Shown here in pieces: positions 25,064 to 34,280 of a DNA stretch of 64,000 nucleotides (position 1 is its first letter; each line of letters starts with the position of its first letter). Position numbers and translations under genes: made by a program. The notes below the pieces were generated by a model, which saw nothing but the letters and a program-made list of their open reading frames with translations, was not told where the DNA came from and searched no databases. This DNA comes from a virus, in the IMG/VR virus record IMGVR_UViG_3300034358_000008, positions 186,001 through 250,000 of that record; one strand, written 5' to 3'.

Positions 25064-27277
25064 ATGGCTTACAGCACCACGTATCTGTATCCAGAAGACC
25101 TTAACGGGACCCTACCGAGTAACCTGATTCCAAGCGAAGTACAAACGCTTCAGGCTCCTGGTCCAACTGATTACTATTTTATTATCCCGAAGGCCGCGCC
25201 GTTCTTCGTTGACTCCTTAATCATAGTCAACCCAGCAAACGGACAGCCTTACGTGGAAGGTGATGACTACCAGGTGGGTCACCTCTTCATTGAAGCAATG
25301 AACTCTACTGGTCGTCCTATCGCCGGTAGTATTCGTTTCATGAGACCCACCATCGTAGGTCAGGTAAGACTGACTTATCGAACTATTGGTGGTCCATGGG
25401 GCTTCAGCGATCAGGCTATCCTTCGTGAACTGTCCAATAAACATCTTAACCCACTCATCCGTAGCTGGGGCGATATCGACGTACTTCCGTACGCGTTCCC
25501 TCCTCTGCCTCACGATCAACGGATCGATAGTTTGGTGGGTTCCGCAGAGATCAATGCTACTCTCGAGAAAATCGCAGAGATCCTTGAAGCTACTGCTGAA
25601 GGTACATCCAAGTCTCACATCGACAACCGGAATAACCCACACGTCGTAACAGCCTTTCAGGTAGGTCTGGGCAACGTCCCTAACTTCCAGATGGCTAACG
25701 ATCAACAACACCTAGACGCTGCTCGTAACGATCTGTTTACGAACCCGCGTGGTGTACTGCTGTTGGTCAACAAGTACGCTGTGACACCTTTGACGGCTCA
25801 CATCCAAGCTAAAGGTAACGTGCATGACATGGTTCCTGCTGATATCGGTCTGGGCAACGTCCCTAACTGGAAACCAGCAACTCCACAGAATGCAATCGAC
25901 CCGACTAACAATACGTCGTTCATGACGCCGTACACAACTAGTCTGTTGATCCAAAAGCTTCAGAACGATCCACGACTCGATCAGTTGATTATCGATTTCA
26001 ATAATCACTTGACTGCACAGAACCCCCACCATATCACTCCTTCGCTGATCGGGACTTACACGTCTCAACAGATCGATGCAATGATTGATGCTATTAGCCA
26101 AGGTGGTGATGCAGCTACATTCGATGGTAAAACACCGGACGAATGGGTTGCTATGTTCCCAGCAGTAGCTGACATCAATCAGATGCTCCAAGAACTGTTC
26201 GATTTGTACCTTAGTGCAAGTAGTACATTGGGTGCACTCGATGTTGAAGATCCAGTTACCCCTGAAGATGCCGCTCTACGCGCTTCGCAAAAGATCAGCT
26301 GGGCCTACGCGGATTATCAAGCTTACGCTTTGTATAATTCGTTAGGTGCCGGGCAGATCATTGCAGATACCGCATACAGTCAAGACTTCCCAACTGGAAC
26401 ACTGGTTGGAGCAGCAGGTAAGTGGTCGACTACGGTCAATGCAGCTTACTACATTAACCCACTCGGTTATATCGAAACTGCTGGCACGGGTGCTATTGTT
26501 ATCCCTGCGAAATACGCAGCTGGTTCAACCGACGTAACGGGTAAGGCCTCGTTGGTATATGCATCGAAAGATTGCATCTACTTGATCCGTAGTACTGACA
26601 CTGTCCTTATTCGGATTGATCGTAGTAGTACAGTTACGACTGTCGGTGCACAAATCGATATCGCGGCACTCTTCTGTAACAACGGTCTGACTGACCCACG
26701 TCCTTTCAGCGTCACTGAGATACAACCTCAGACTGGTGCACGGTCGTGGAATGCTCAGGGCGATGCTAGTTGGGTTACCGCCTTCAACGCAGTTAAGACT
26801 CGCGCTTCTACAGGCAGCTTTACTATCGAAGAAGTACGTATTGGTTCTGGCTATCTGATCGTGATGGTTGATAAAGCTGGTGTTACCTCGTTGTGGATCT
26901 ATCGGATCAACTACGGTGGTTCTATCACGCTGACAGATGTATCGGCAACGACTCTGCTTCGAGATCACTCGACTGGTCTGTCGGTAGCCGCTTCTACTGT
27001 AAACGGTATTAGTGGTATCTCTGGTAACTTTGACCACTTCGTATTTATTCAACCTATTGGTCCAGGTTCGATCCTGTGCGACTTGCTGTCCTTCGGTGAT
27101 GAAACCAAAGGTCAACTGGAAATCACTTCGGCATCTGTACCTTTCATTGCAGCAGTAGCCGGTTTCGGTTTCACTGTTACCGTCAACCAAAACAACTTCG
27201 CTGAGTTCTGGGGCGATTCACCAGATAACTCGATGTTGTGGCGCGGCGGTAAATACATTGAACCTGTCGGTCCATAA
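25064..27277 (+). CDS. tail fibre protein 1 of the fibre array, 737 aa
   Basis: This is the first and longest of the related fibre genes. The N-terminal domain, residues 1-110, is shared with the three fibre genes downstream (pattern NLIPSEVQTL, then IIVNPANGQPYVEGDDY) and probably anchors the fibre to the baseplate. Three fibre repeats follow with the pattern His-Ile-X5-Asn-Pro/Val-His, then GLGNVPN (about 187-215 and 250-275, plus a weaker one near 325). Residues after about 440 form a separate beta-rich C-terminal domain that could bind a receptor. A GGAGG ribosome site precedes the start. Confidence 0.75.
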   Translation: MAYSTTYLYPEDLNGTLPSNLIPSEVQTLQAPGPTDYYFIIPKAAPFFVDSLIIVNPANGQPYVEGDDYQVGHLFIEAMNSTGRPIAGSIRFMRPTIVGQVRLTYRTIGGPWGFSDQAILRELSNKHLNPLIRSWGDIDVLPYAFPPLPHDQRIDSLVGSAEINATLEKIAEILEATAEGTSKSHIDNRNNPHVVTAFQVGLGNVPNFQMANDQQHLDAARNDLFTNPRGVLLLVNKYAVTPLTAHIQAKGNVHDMVPADIGLGNVPNWKPATPQNAIDPTNNTSFMTPYTTSLLIQKLQNDPRLDQLIIDFNNHLTAQNPHHITPSLIGTYTSQQIDAMIDAISQGGDAATFDGKTPDEWVAMFPAVADINQMLQELFDLYLSASSTLGALDVEDPVTPEDAALRASQKISWAYADYQAYALYNSLGAGQIIADTAYSQDFPTGTLVGAAGKWSTTVNAAYYINPLGYIETAGTGAIVIPAKYAAGSTDVTGKASLVYASKDCIYLIRSTDTVLIRIDRSSTVTTVGAQIDIAALFCNNGLTDPRPFSVTEIQPQTGARSWNAQGDASWVTAFNAVKTRASTGSFTIEEVRIGSGYLIVMVDKAGVTSLWIYRINYGGSITLTDVSATTLLRDHSTGLSVAASTVNGISGISGNFDHFVFIQPIGPGSILCDLLSFGDETKGQLEITSASVPFIAAVAGFGFTVTVNQNNFAEFWGDSPDNSMLWRGGKYIEPVGP

Positions 27278-27292
27278 TGGGAGGATAACATC

Positions 27293-27616
27293 ATGGCAAT
27301 GGCTGATTTCACAGTTAAGTTCACACAGCTCAAACAGGTGATGGCGCAGTACTTTGCGCAAACACTACAGAAGTTTACCACAATACGCAATCGTTTGAAT
27401 GCACATACAGGTGCTAAAGGTAACGTTCACGAAATGGTGTCAGCAGACATCGGTTTGGGTAATGTTCCTGACTGGCTACCTGCTACACAGGCTCAAGCTA
27501 AACGGGGCCTTAGTAACAACGCATTCATGACACCGAAACGTGTTGATGACTACGCAGATGAAAACATCTACAAAGTTATCGGCGATGCTTTTGCTGACGC
27601 GGCTGATGATCTGTAA
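27293..27616 (+). CDS. short fibre-repeat protein, 107 aa
   Basis: This protein consists of a helical start (VKFTQLKQVMAQYFAQTLQK) and a single copy of the fibre repeat (HTGAKGNVHEMVSADIGLGN), almost the same as the second repeat of the gene before it (HIQAKGNVHDMVPADIGLGN). It lacks the N-terminal anchor domain of the larger fibre proteins. It may be a duplicated fragment kept as a fibre partner or adaptor. It has its own GGGAGG ribosome site and is followed by a strong RNA hairpin. Confidence 0.7.
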   Translation: MAMADFTVKFTQLKQVMAQYFAQTLQKFTTIRNRLNAHTGAKGNVHEMVSADIGLGNVPDWLPATQAQAKRGLSNNAFMTPKRVDDYADENIYKVIGDAFADAADDL

Positions 27617-27619
27617 CTA

Positions 27620-27669
27620 ACCGGGTAGCAGAAGGAGCACTTGGGCAACCCGGTGTCTCCTTCTGCTAC
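27620..27669 (+). promoter_or_regulatory. alternative-pairing RNA hairpin between fibre genes
   Basis: Two pairings interlock. A perfect 13-base stem joins 27625-27637 (GTAGCAGAAGGAG) with 27657-27669. A seven-base pairing joins 27620-27626 (ACCGGGT) with 27648-27654 (ACCCGGT) and would exclude part of the first or form a pseudoknot. No T run follows directly, so it is not a typical terminator; TTTTT occurs ten bases later. The next start codon is at 27691. It could set fibre gene ratios by attenuation or RNA cleavage. Confidence 0.55.
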
Positions 27670-27690
27670 TATATCCTTTTTGGAGATAAC

Positions 27691-29055
27691 ATGGCTAACA
27701 TTTACGTAAGGTTATCGTACGACCCCACCGGACGAAACCCTGATAACCTGATCCCCGGTGAACCCCATGATCTTCAATCGATCAACGGTTTCCCTTACAA
27801 GATCGTTACGATGAATAACGGTGGTTTCTATTCTCGTACATTGCGTGTATACGACGCATCATACACAAAGCTGACACCTAACGTCGATTACATCTTTACT
27901 TATCGTTTCGCTAACCTCAGTACTAAACTGGGTTTAGAAGTAGCTGCCGATATCGTCTTTCTTGACCCAGCACGTACAGGTAAGGTTTATCTGTCTGCTC
28001 AGATGGTCGGTGGCGATGTAGCATTTAGTTTGACCGCAATAGCCGACTACATTAGTTGGTTCACCACGCAGCCTGCCGGTTATAAGCCTCGTGAGATGGA
28101 CTATGCTGGTAATGAACCTATCTGGAAGCCAGGTGAGCTTGATAAAGAACGTTGGGCGCTTGATACCTATCAACCATTCAACAATGAAATTTATCAGATG
28201 GGTCGAGCGGTACAAGGGCAGACCGGAACATACGAACAAGACTACCGCGATAACGTCACCCGTGACTATAACGCTTTCTTAGATCTGTTCAATGATCGAC
28301 TGGAACGACATATTCAAGATGAGGCTAACCCACACGCCGATGAAAAGGCTGACGTTGGATTAAACCTAGTTGAGAACTACGCTCTAGCTACCGATCAGGC
28401 AGCTCGTGCAGGTGCCGTGAATAACCTTTACTTGACCCCGTTGTTGTCTTGGTCCACAGTAGATCAACTAGCAGTGCAACCACTGAACACTCACATCGCT
28501 AAACGTGATAACCCGCACCAGACTACACCAGAGAAGATTGAATCTCCCCGTAAACCTGTAGTCGATGCAACTGCTGCCCAAAAGTATCTGCGTTATGAGC
28601 AAGTAGCCAACACCGATTACTTCAGTGACGGTAACGCCGCTTACAGTTATAACGAGTACTATCAATTTGCTCGTCGTAACATCCCAGCAGCTAACTTCTT
28701 GTCGGGCGGTGGTAACGGGTATATTGATCCACGTCGATTGGGTCGTGGTAGTCCTGGTGGTAACACGGCGCTTAATGGTGATGGTCAGTGGGTATCATGG
28801 GATTCCATTATTATCCAACATGGCGCACCACCTTCTCCACAGATTTACCCTGTTGGGTCGTGGGCGAGTGCAGCACAAGGACATCAGTTCGTTGTTAGTC
28901 AACCATGGTCATTCAGCGCACCAGTCGGGTCGATGGCATTCTATCGTGTCAGCACAGCCAACTGGTGGGGTACTGGTAACGGTGTGATTCAAACCTTTCA
29001 TCCGATCATTTATGGTTCGTACAAATCAGCATCCGGTTGGCTTCAACTACTTTGA
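27691..29055 (+). CDS. tail fibre protein 2 of the array, 454 aa
   Basis: This is a paralogue of the first fibre protein. The N-terminal domain (NPDNLIPGEPHDLQ, then YDASYTKLTPNVDY) aligns with the others. Two fibre repeats follow (HIQDEANPHADEKADVGLNL near 210 and HIAKRDNPHQTTPEKIES near 270). The C-terminal third is Gly- and aromatic-rich (FLSGGGNGYIDPRRLGRGSPG) and ends in a beta-rich domain with several tryptophans, as in receptor-binding tips. It lies ten bases from the next paralogue. Confidence 0.75.
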   Translation: MANIYVRLSYDPTGRNPDNLIPGEPHDLQSINGFPYKIVTMNNGGFYSRTLRVYDASYTKLTPNVDYIFTYRFANLSTKLGLEVAADIVFLDPARTGKVYLSAQMVGGDVAFSLTAIADYISWFTTQPAGYKPREMDYAGNEPIWKPGELDKERWALDTYQPFNNEIYQMGRAVQGQTGTYEQDYRDNVTRDYNAFLDLFNDRLERHIQDEANPHADEKADVGLNLVENYALATDQAARAGAVNNLYLTPLLSWSTVDQLAVQPLNTHIAKRDNPHQTTPEKIESPRKPVVDATAAQKYLRYEQVANTDYFSDGNAAYSYNEYYQFARRNIPAANFLSGGGNGYIDPRRLGRGSPGGNTALNGDGQWVSWDSIIIQHGAPPSPQIYPVGSWASAAQGHQFVVSQPWSFSAPVGSMAFYRVSTANWWGTGNGVIQTFHPIIYGSYKSASGWLQLL

Positions 29056-29064
29056 GGTGATTAC

Positions 29065-30429
29065 ATGATTCCTGTATTACAAGCTCTACCGATCGATTGG
29101 TCGGGTGAGTCCCCTGATAACCGGACTAAAGGGGAGGTCCATGATCTTTCCCCGCAGTTCGATCTACCTTACCGCATTGTGGTAATGGAGAAAGGTTATT
29201 TCTACACCGACAACATGTACATCATCGACAACCGTGGCCACGTCCTTAAAGAAGATGTTGACTATCAATGTTTGCTGATGGAACAGACTGTAGCTAAGAA
29301 GCGTGGTTTGACAGCATGTGCGGTTCTGGTAGTCACTAACCCTAGTGTGGGTAACTTCCTGTACATAGAAGCTCAGATGGTCGGTGGTCTTTATTGCTCA
29401 CTGAACACAGCTATCTTGGAACAAGCTGCTAACGTTATTCGTTCAGCTAACCGTAAGGTCTTCTGGAAGAACCTGAAAGACAAACCTGATAGCTATCGTC
29501 CTAACGGTCACTTACATGCATTGTGGGAACTCTTTGGCTTCACTCCTCAGACAGCTATCCTACACCGGATGACTACTGCACTGGACAAGATGTCGAAGAA
29601 AGAATTCGATAACCTGTACGGTGAGTTTGTCATTAAGTTTGATGCGGTCAGGCAACAACTTGCTGACGTTGAAGCTCGATTGACTACGCACATTGCAGAT
29701 ACTTCAGATCCCCATGACGTGACAGTAGAACAAGTCCATCTGGAGTTTGTCTATAACGCCCCGCCGGCAACGATTGCTCAAGCACAGTCGGCTTCAGGTT
29801 CGGTGATGAATGCCTATGCTACACCTTTGCGTGCAGCACAGTCGATTGCAGTTAACTTCACCCCGCAACTCCAAGCGCATATCGATGACTACAACAATCC
29901 ACACCAAGACACAGCTGCAAAACTTGGTACGATGACTAACATCGAAATGAACCAACTTGCTAACCTGTACTACAATCGTGGTGACACGACTACGTACGCC
30001 GTTGGATTGGGTGGTTTGCCTTGGGCTAACTTCTACCAGCAAGTTCGTGCTAACCTCCCCGCGGCTGCGTTGACCACTGGGTTCCTCCCATGGCAAACGT
30101 TCTCTGGGCAAATCTGGCAAGGTTCTAGTTATGTATTAGCCCCGTCGATATTCGGTATCCTAGGTTGGCGATCTATTGCATCGATCTTTAGTATCTATGC
30201 GAAGAGAGGCAATGACATTCTTTACATTGGGGCTTTGCCTTACGCAGCTTCCCCGTCTGTCATTGGTAGTATGATTGGAACCAACTGGCCCAACGGTACT
30301 ATCGTAATTTACCGGTCGAACAACGAATCCGGTGCTAGCACAGGTAACGGTGGTCTCTTGACTGTCTTTAACTCACTGGCAATGGCAACCATTAGTAACG
30401 GCACATGGTATTCACCTGGATGGCGTTAA
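29065..30429 (+). CDS. tail fibre protein 3 of the array, 454 aa
   Basis: This protein has the same plan as its neighbours. The N-terminal anchor is recognised by SPDNRTKGEVHDLS and IIDNRGHVLKEDVDY. Two repeats follow (HIADTSDPHDVTVEQVHLEF and HIDDYNNPHQDTAAKLGTM), then a beta-rich tip with Asn/Gly/Ser loops. The anchor is well conserved while the tip is different from that of fibre 2, as expected when tips diverge for different receptors. Spacing of ten bases on both sides indicates one operon. Confidence 0.75.
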   Translation: MIPVLQALPIDWSGESPDNRTKGEVHDLSPQFDLPYRIVVMEKGYFYTDNMYIIDNRGHVLKEDVDYQCLLMEQTVAKKRGLTACAVLVVTNPSVGNFLYIEAQMVGGLYCSLNTAILEQAANVIRSANRKVFWKNLKDKPDSYRPNGHLHALWELFGFTPQTAILHRMTTALDKMSKKEFDNLYGEFVIKFDAVRQQLADVEARLTTHIADTSDPHDVTVEQVHLEFVYNAPPATIAQAQSASGSVMNAYATPLRAAQSIAVNFTPQLQAHIDDYNNPHQDTAAKLGTMTNIEMNQLANLYYNRGDTTTYAVGLGGLPWANFYQQVRANLPAAALTTGFLPWQTFSGQIWQGSSYVLAPSIFGILGWRSIASIFSIYAKRGNDILYIGALPYAASPSVIGSMIGTNWPNGTIVIYRSNNESGASTGNGGLLTVFNSLAMATISNGTWYSPGWR

Positions 30430-30438
30430 GAGGTAACT

Positions 30439-31785
30439 ATGGCATCGATCACAAAACTCCCCTTAGACTTCAAGGGGACACTCACTTCTAACTATCGTTC
30501 GGGTGAAGAACATACGTTGACTAAGGCTAATGGTCGAGTCAACAGAATGTTCACTCCTGACTTTGGTGCATTCTATACCGAGTCCCTCGTGGTCCGTCAA
30601 TCAGACGGCCAACTGCTGGTTCGTGATAAAGACTATGTGTTGACGTATTTTTACAAAGACCTCGGCGACGTTACAGCCAAAGAGATCTGCGCGATCATCG
30701 TAGTAACCAATCCTGTCGTTACGGCTACCGTTCGTATTACCTATCAAGCTGTAGGTGGTCCATACGCTCTGAGCATTAAAGAACTCAAAGCTGTGTTGGA
30801 TGAAACTGAACTGGCTCCGGGTAAGATCAAATGGGAAGATATCATCGATAAGCCTTTGGCCTATAACCCCGATGACCACGCCCATGAGTATTGGCAGCTT
30901 TATGGACTGGAGTCCACGAACTTCAACCTTGACGCTTTGGGTAAGGCATGGGCTAAAGGACGTAAAGCCATCATTGGCGATAACCGTATTTACTACCAGA
31001 ATTACATCATCCTTGCTCAAGCAGCTGTTGATGCGTATCGTCTTAAAGTAAATGCTCACATCGTTGACCGAGCTAACCCACATAAAACGGATAAGATTAA
31101 AATCCAGTTGGGTAACGTCAATAACTGGCCATTGGCAGACACAGCGACATCGACCTCTAAAACGGTGAATAATAAATACCAGCCAATCGGCGGTATCTAT
31201 AATCAGTTGGTTACACATGTCGTTCCGTTACTTAACGCTCACGTTAATAACATGGCTAACCCACACCAAGTCCAGCTAACTGATCCACTACTGAATCTTT
31301 ATAGCTCGCAGCAGATCAGAGACATCTTTAATCTGCATTTGGCAAAGACTCAGATGGCCAACGATTCAGCTAAGTTCGCAGGTTTCCCGGCGACTACGGT
31401 GTTTAACAATATCCGTACCGGTTTGGATGCATCTAACGTCGATCCGAATACTCGCTTCCCTGAGGCAATGTTTGGCCCTACTGTTCCAGGTTGGGACCCA
31501 GGCCAATGGATACTTGCAGGTAACCAACGTTACGCATACATTCAGGATATCCTCAAGCCATACAACGACCTAGCCGGTACAGTGTATTTCGTAGGTTCCA
31601 GTGGTGATGTTACTACCATCCAGTCAGCTTACAACGCTATTCAGATTGCCTCTAACAACCCTGAGATTAATGTTAACGCATGGTTGATTGGACAATACGC
31701 GTACGATTACGTTGCTGGTCTGCGTAACGTCAGTCTGGTAGTTGCACAGAAGACTGGACCCGGTACTTGGGCAATTCGAGTTTAA
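30439..31785 (+). CDS. tail fibre protein 4 of the array, 448 aa
   Basis: This is the last full-length paralogue. The anchor is seen as LTSNYRSGEEHTLTK and VVRQSDGQLLVRDKDY. The repeats are HIVDRANPHKTDKIKIQLGN and HVNNMANPHQVQLTDPLLNL. The C-terminal domain differs from that of fibres 2 and 3. It is followed after 20 bases by a small helper-like gene. All four full-length fibres probably occupy related positions on the baseplate. Confidence 0.75.
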   Translation: MASITKLPLDFKGTLTSNYRSGEEHTLTKANGRVNRMFTPDFGAFYTESLVVRQSDGQLLVRDKDYVLTYFYKDLGDVTAKEICAIIVVTNPVVTATVRITYQAVGGPYALSIKELKAVLDETELAPGKIKWEDIIDKPLAYNPDDHAHEYWQLYGLESTNFNLDALGKAWAKGRKAIIGDNRIYYQNYIILAQAAVDAYRLKVNAHIVDRANPHKTDKIKIQLGNVNNWPLADTATSTSKTVNNKYQPIGGIYNQLVTHVVPLLNAHVNNMANPHQVQLTDPLLNLYSSQQIRDIFNLHLAKTQMANDSAKFAGFPATTVFNNIRTGLDASNVDPNTRFPEAMFGPTVPGWDPGQWILAGNQRYAYIQDILKPYNDLAGTVYFVGSSGDVTTIQSAYNAIQIASNNPEINVNAWLIGQYAYDYVAGLRNVSLVVAQKTGPGTWAIRV

Positions 31786-31805
31786 TTCATTTTGGAGAAA
31801 TAACC

Positions 31806-32408
31806 ATGTCAACCTATGACGAAATTTTTGATGATGGTCGGGTCTCGGCCACAGCTTTGTTCAACAAACAAAATGGGGTATTCGTAACAACCGTCGGTAT
31901 CCCATTCGATCAATCCCAGTACGACCAAGCGCTGTACGTAGGTCGTTCGGTACTGTTTAACTTTGCGGATGACGTACTGATTGGTAAGTTGATCATTAAC
32001 GCTGACGGTACATTCAGCGATGCCTTCTCCGTAGAGAAACGTAGTGATCAGAAAGAGCAAGTCTTTGAGAAGATGCTCAACATGCAGGCTGAACAGAAGA
32101 TCACCAAAGTCTATCCACTGGTAGACCAAGTGAACCTCCTAGTTAAAGCTATTCAGCGTCTGGGTCAAGAACACGATCTGTTGGAACTCCCAGAGTTTAC
32201 TGCATTGAGTGAGATGACCTCTTATATCGACCAGTGTATCGCAACCAACCAGGCTAAGAAGGAATTCTATAGTGAGTCTCCAGACGTTGAGTACATCAGT
32301 GATGAACAAGTCGAGGCTGACCTTGCCATCCGAATGGAAGGCGGTATCCATGAAGCGCTTGGCTCAAGACCTATTACCGGTGGTAGCGTTTTCGGCACCG
32401 GTCGCTAA
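31806..32408 (+). CDS. hypothetical protein after the fibre array, 200 aa
   Basis: I do not recognise this 200-residue protein. It has a beta-rich first half (FVTTVGIPFDQSQY and nearby strands) and a helical, Lys/Glu-rich middle that could be a coiled coil (KRSDQKEQVFEKMLNMQAEQ). The end is a short Gly-rich tail. GGAGAAA precedes the ATG at 31806; the longer frame to 31767 overlaps the previous gene. Its place suggests a fibre-assembly helper or a structural part. It overlaps the next gene by 59 bases. Confidence 0.6.
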   Translation: MSTYDEIFDDGRVSATALFNKQNGVFVTTVGIPFDQSQYDQALYVGRSVLFNFADDVLIGKLIINADGTFSDAFSVEKRSDQKEQVFEKMLNMQAEQKITKVYPLVDQVNLLVKAIQRLGQEHDLLELPEFTALSEMTSYIDQCIATNQAKKEFYSESPDVEYISDEQVEADLAIRMEGGIHEALGSRPITGGSVFGTGR

Positions 32409-32832
32409 TGAGGTAGTAGAGTACGTAGAGGAACTACCAGACACTCGGTGGTTCCATCGACTAAAGATCAACAGTAAACCGACTAAGGGCGATCCTACAG
32501 CAGACTACTGGTTCCTAGGGGATCGGCAGATGCCCAAGGATCTACGTGATCATCTCTTTGCCCTAGCCCCAACCATCGACGGTGAGAAACCAGCTGAAGC
32601 CTGTATCAATCGCTATGAAATCGGAAACGGTATGCCGGAACATGTTGATATAGCAATGTATCGACACAACATGGTTATCCCGCTAAGTAACAATGGTGAC
32701 GGCTTATTGGTTAGTGGCAAGTTCTATGTGGATGTACCAGGTTCTGGGTTGATCATGCCATTCAAATCACCACCCCATGAAGTTCCACCAGTGACCCATA
32801 GACGATACACACTCATCTATCTCTACGAATAG
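32350..32832 (+). CDS. 2-oxoglutarate/Fe(II) oxygenase-like protein
   Basis: The 160-residue protein has the C-terminal signature of prolyl-4-hydroxylase-type oxygenases. His98 and Asp100 (PEHVD) form the HxD iron site, His143 (PPHEV) is the distal ligand, and Arg151/Arg152 (HRRYTL) would bind 2-oxoglutarate. Strands between them fit the double-stranded beta-helix. I start it at 32350, with GGAAGG before the ATG; earlier starts are possible. Such enzymes hydroxylate protein side chains or nucleobases. Next to the fibre array it might modify a fibre or host surface protein, but the substrate is unknown. Confidence 0.7.
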   Translation: MKRLAQDLLPVVAFSAPVANEVVEYVEELPDTRWFHRLKINSKPTKGDPTADYWFLGDRQMPKDLRDHLFALAPTIDGEKPAEACINRYEIGNGMPEHVDIAMYRHNMVIPLSNNGDGLLVSGKFYVDVPGSGLIMPFKSPPHEVPPVTHRRYTLIYLYE

Positions 32833-32840
32833 AGGTTAAT

Positions 32841-33329
32841 ATGTACAAGCAATATGAAAATATCTCCGAAACAGAACTCGAAGAACTGTTGACACTCAGC
32901 AAGGAAGTTAAGTTCCAGAAGGCTGAAGGTCACCGTCGTCGTGTAGGTGCAAACGGTCCTAATGCCCTTAGTCGTTATAATGTGGCTAAGTGGTTCGATT
33001 GGACTCATGCCCAACGTGAGCTGTACCGTACCAAATTCCCTGACCCTATCCAAAACAAGATTCTACAAGGTTGGTTCCTTGAGATCCCTCGTGGTACAGG
33101 CTTTCTTGATCTGATGACCTACTGGGTAGGTAAACCACTGTCAGGCTCAGTTGTCTGTACAGCGCTACAAAACCAGACCATTTATCTCGATAACAAAGAG
33201 ATCAAAGTTAAGAAGGGTCAACAGATCGGGTTTAACCTTCAGACCTTACATGAACTGAAACCTTCTAAGGAAGGCCAGCTCTGGGCGTGTGTCATGTTTC
33301 TCGGTTGCCCTCTCAAACTAACCGAATGA
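32841..33329 (+). CDS. unknown protein, possible partner of the oxygenase, 162 aa
   Basis: I do not recognise this protein. The C-terminal half looks like a small beta-barrel (IYLDNKEIKVKKGQQIGFNL, then TLHELKPSKEGQLWACVMFL) of the cupin or double-stranded beta-helix type. It keeps one His-Glu pair, but I see no full iron site. The N-terminal part is helical and basic. It starts nine bases after the oxygenase gene, so the two are co-translated, and it may be a degenerate or partner oxygenase. Confidence 0.55.
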   Translation: MYKQYENISETELEELLTLSKEVKFQKAEGHRRRVGANGPNALSRYNVAKWFDWTHAQRELYRTKFPDPIQNKILQGWFLEIPRGTGFLDLMTYWVGKPLSGSVVCTALQNQTIYLDNKEIKVKKGQQIGFNLQTLHELKPSKEGQLWACVMFLGCPLKLTE

Positions 33330-33371
33330 TGCACAATCTTACAATGGTATTTATAAACTTAGAGGTTCATC

Positions 33372-34271
33372 ATGGCTGAAGTTGTCGCAAACCCTATTGA
33401 TCAACAATTGATCAACGTAACCCGTACAGCGTATGCAGCTTATTTGCAAACGACTAAGTATTTGGGTCTTACTCCTTTTCGCGTTATCGCACACACTACC
33501 CTGAACGAGAAGTTCGGTATCGAGAACGGTACTGCCCCTGCTGTTGGGGAAGTGCCTAACGTTCGTTACCTCGTTATTGGTAACATGGGTCACTACACCG
33601 TTAAAGGTCCAGATGGAGCTGACGAAGTAGCTAACCGAATCCACCGTTCTAATGACGCTGCGCTCTACAACCATATCCCGTTCGTAATGCGTGAGGTAAG
33701 TGGTGGTGACCTTCCGGCAGATCGCCGTGATCAATACTGCTTGCGTACACAGGAATCCCATGGCGGTAAGAACTACGTCGTTTACTACGGTCGTCGTATT
33801 AACGTGACTGGTGTTCAACCACAACTGTTGGAACTGGAAGTGATTAACGGTGTTGTAACCGCTAAGCCTTACACCCCAACCGTGGATGACCTCAACCCTA
33901 CTCCACCAGTTATCTCTAACAGCGGTACTGTGATCGGTTCTAATAAGACTGTATCTGCATCGGCAATCGTTAAGGTTAGCCTGTCTGCTGAAGAGATCCG
34001 TGATATCACTGATGCTCACCGTATTCGTACTGGTTCTATCCGTTCCCCGATCATCTCTGAGATGGGTCTGGCTTCGGGCGTAGATCGTCGAGTGACTGCT
34101 CAAGGTCAAGGCTTCCAATACAACGAAGTTATTGCTTGTCAGATCAACGTATTCATTTCTACCAACCACCCGATCGGTTATAACTCCAGTGGTCTGGATC
34201 TTACCTTCGACATCGGTGGCGTAGAACCTACCCTTGGCTCGAACGCTGTTCAACAGGCGCAATTCGTTTAA
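33372..34271 (+). CDS. probable virion structural protein, 299 aa
   Basis: I do not recognise a family with certainty. The protein begins with a helical segment ([20 protein letters not shown]), then strand-rich regions with many Gly and Asn, and ends in a beta-rich domain. There is no membrane segment or catalytic motif. It has AGAGG before its start. Its place between the oxygenase-like and RuvC-like genes does not reveal a partner. Composition and length fit a tail or baseplate protein. Confidence 0.55.
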   Translation: MAEVVANPIDQQLINVTRTAYAAYLQTTKYLGLTPFRVIAHTTLNEKFGIENGTAPAVGEVPNVRYLVIGNMGHYTVKGPDGADEVANRIHRSNDAALYNHIPFVMREVSGGDLPADRRDQYCLRTQESHGGKNYVVYYGRRINVTGVQPQLLELEVINGVVTAKPYTPTVDDLNPTPPVISNSGTVIGSNKTVSASAIVKVSLSAEEIRDITDAHRIRTGSIRSPIISEMGLASGVDRRVTAQGQGFQYNEVIACQINVFISTNHPIGYNSSGLDLTFDIGGVEPTLGSNAVQQAQFV

Positions 34272-34280
34272 GGACTTAAA

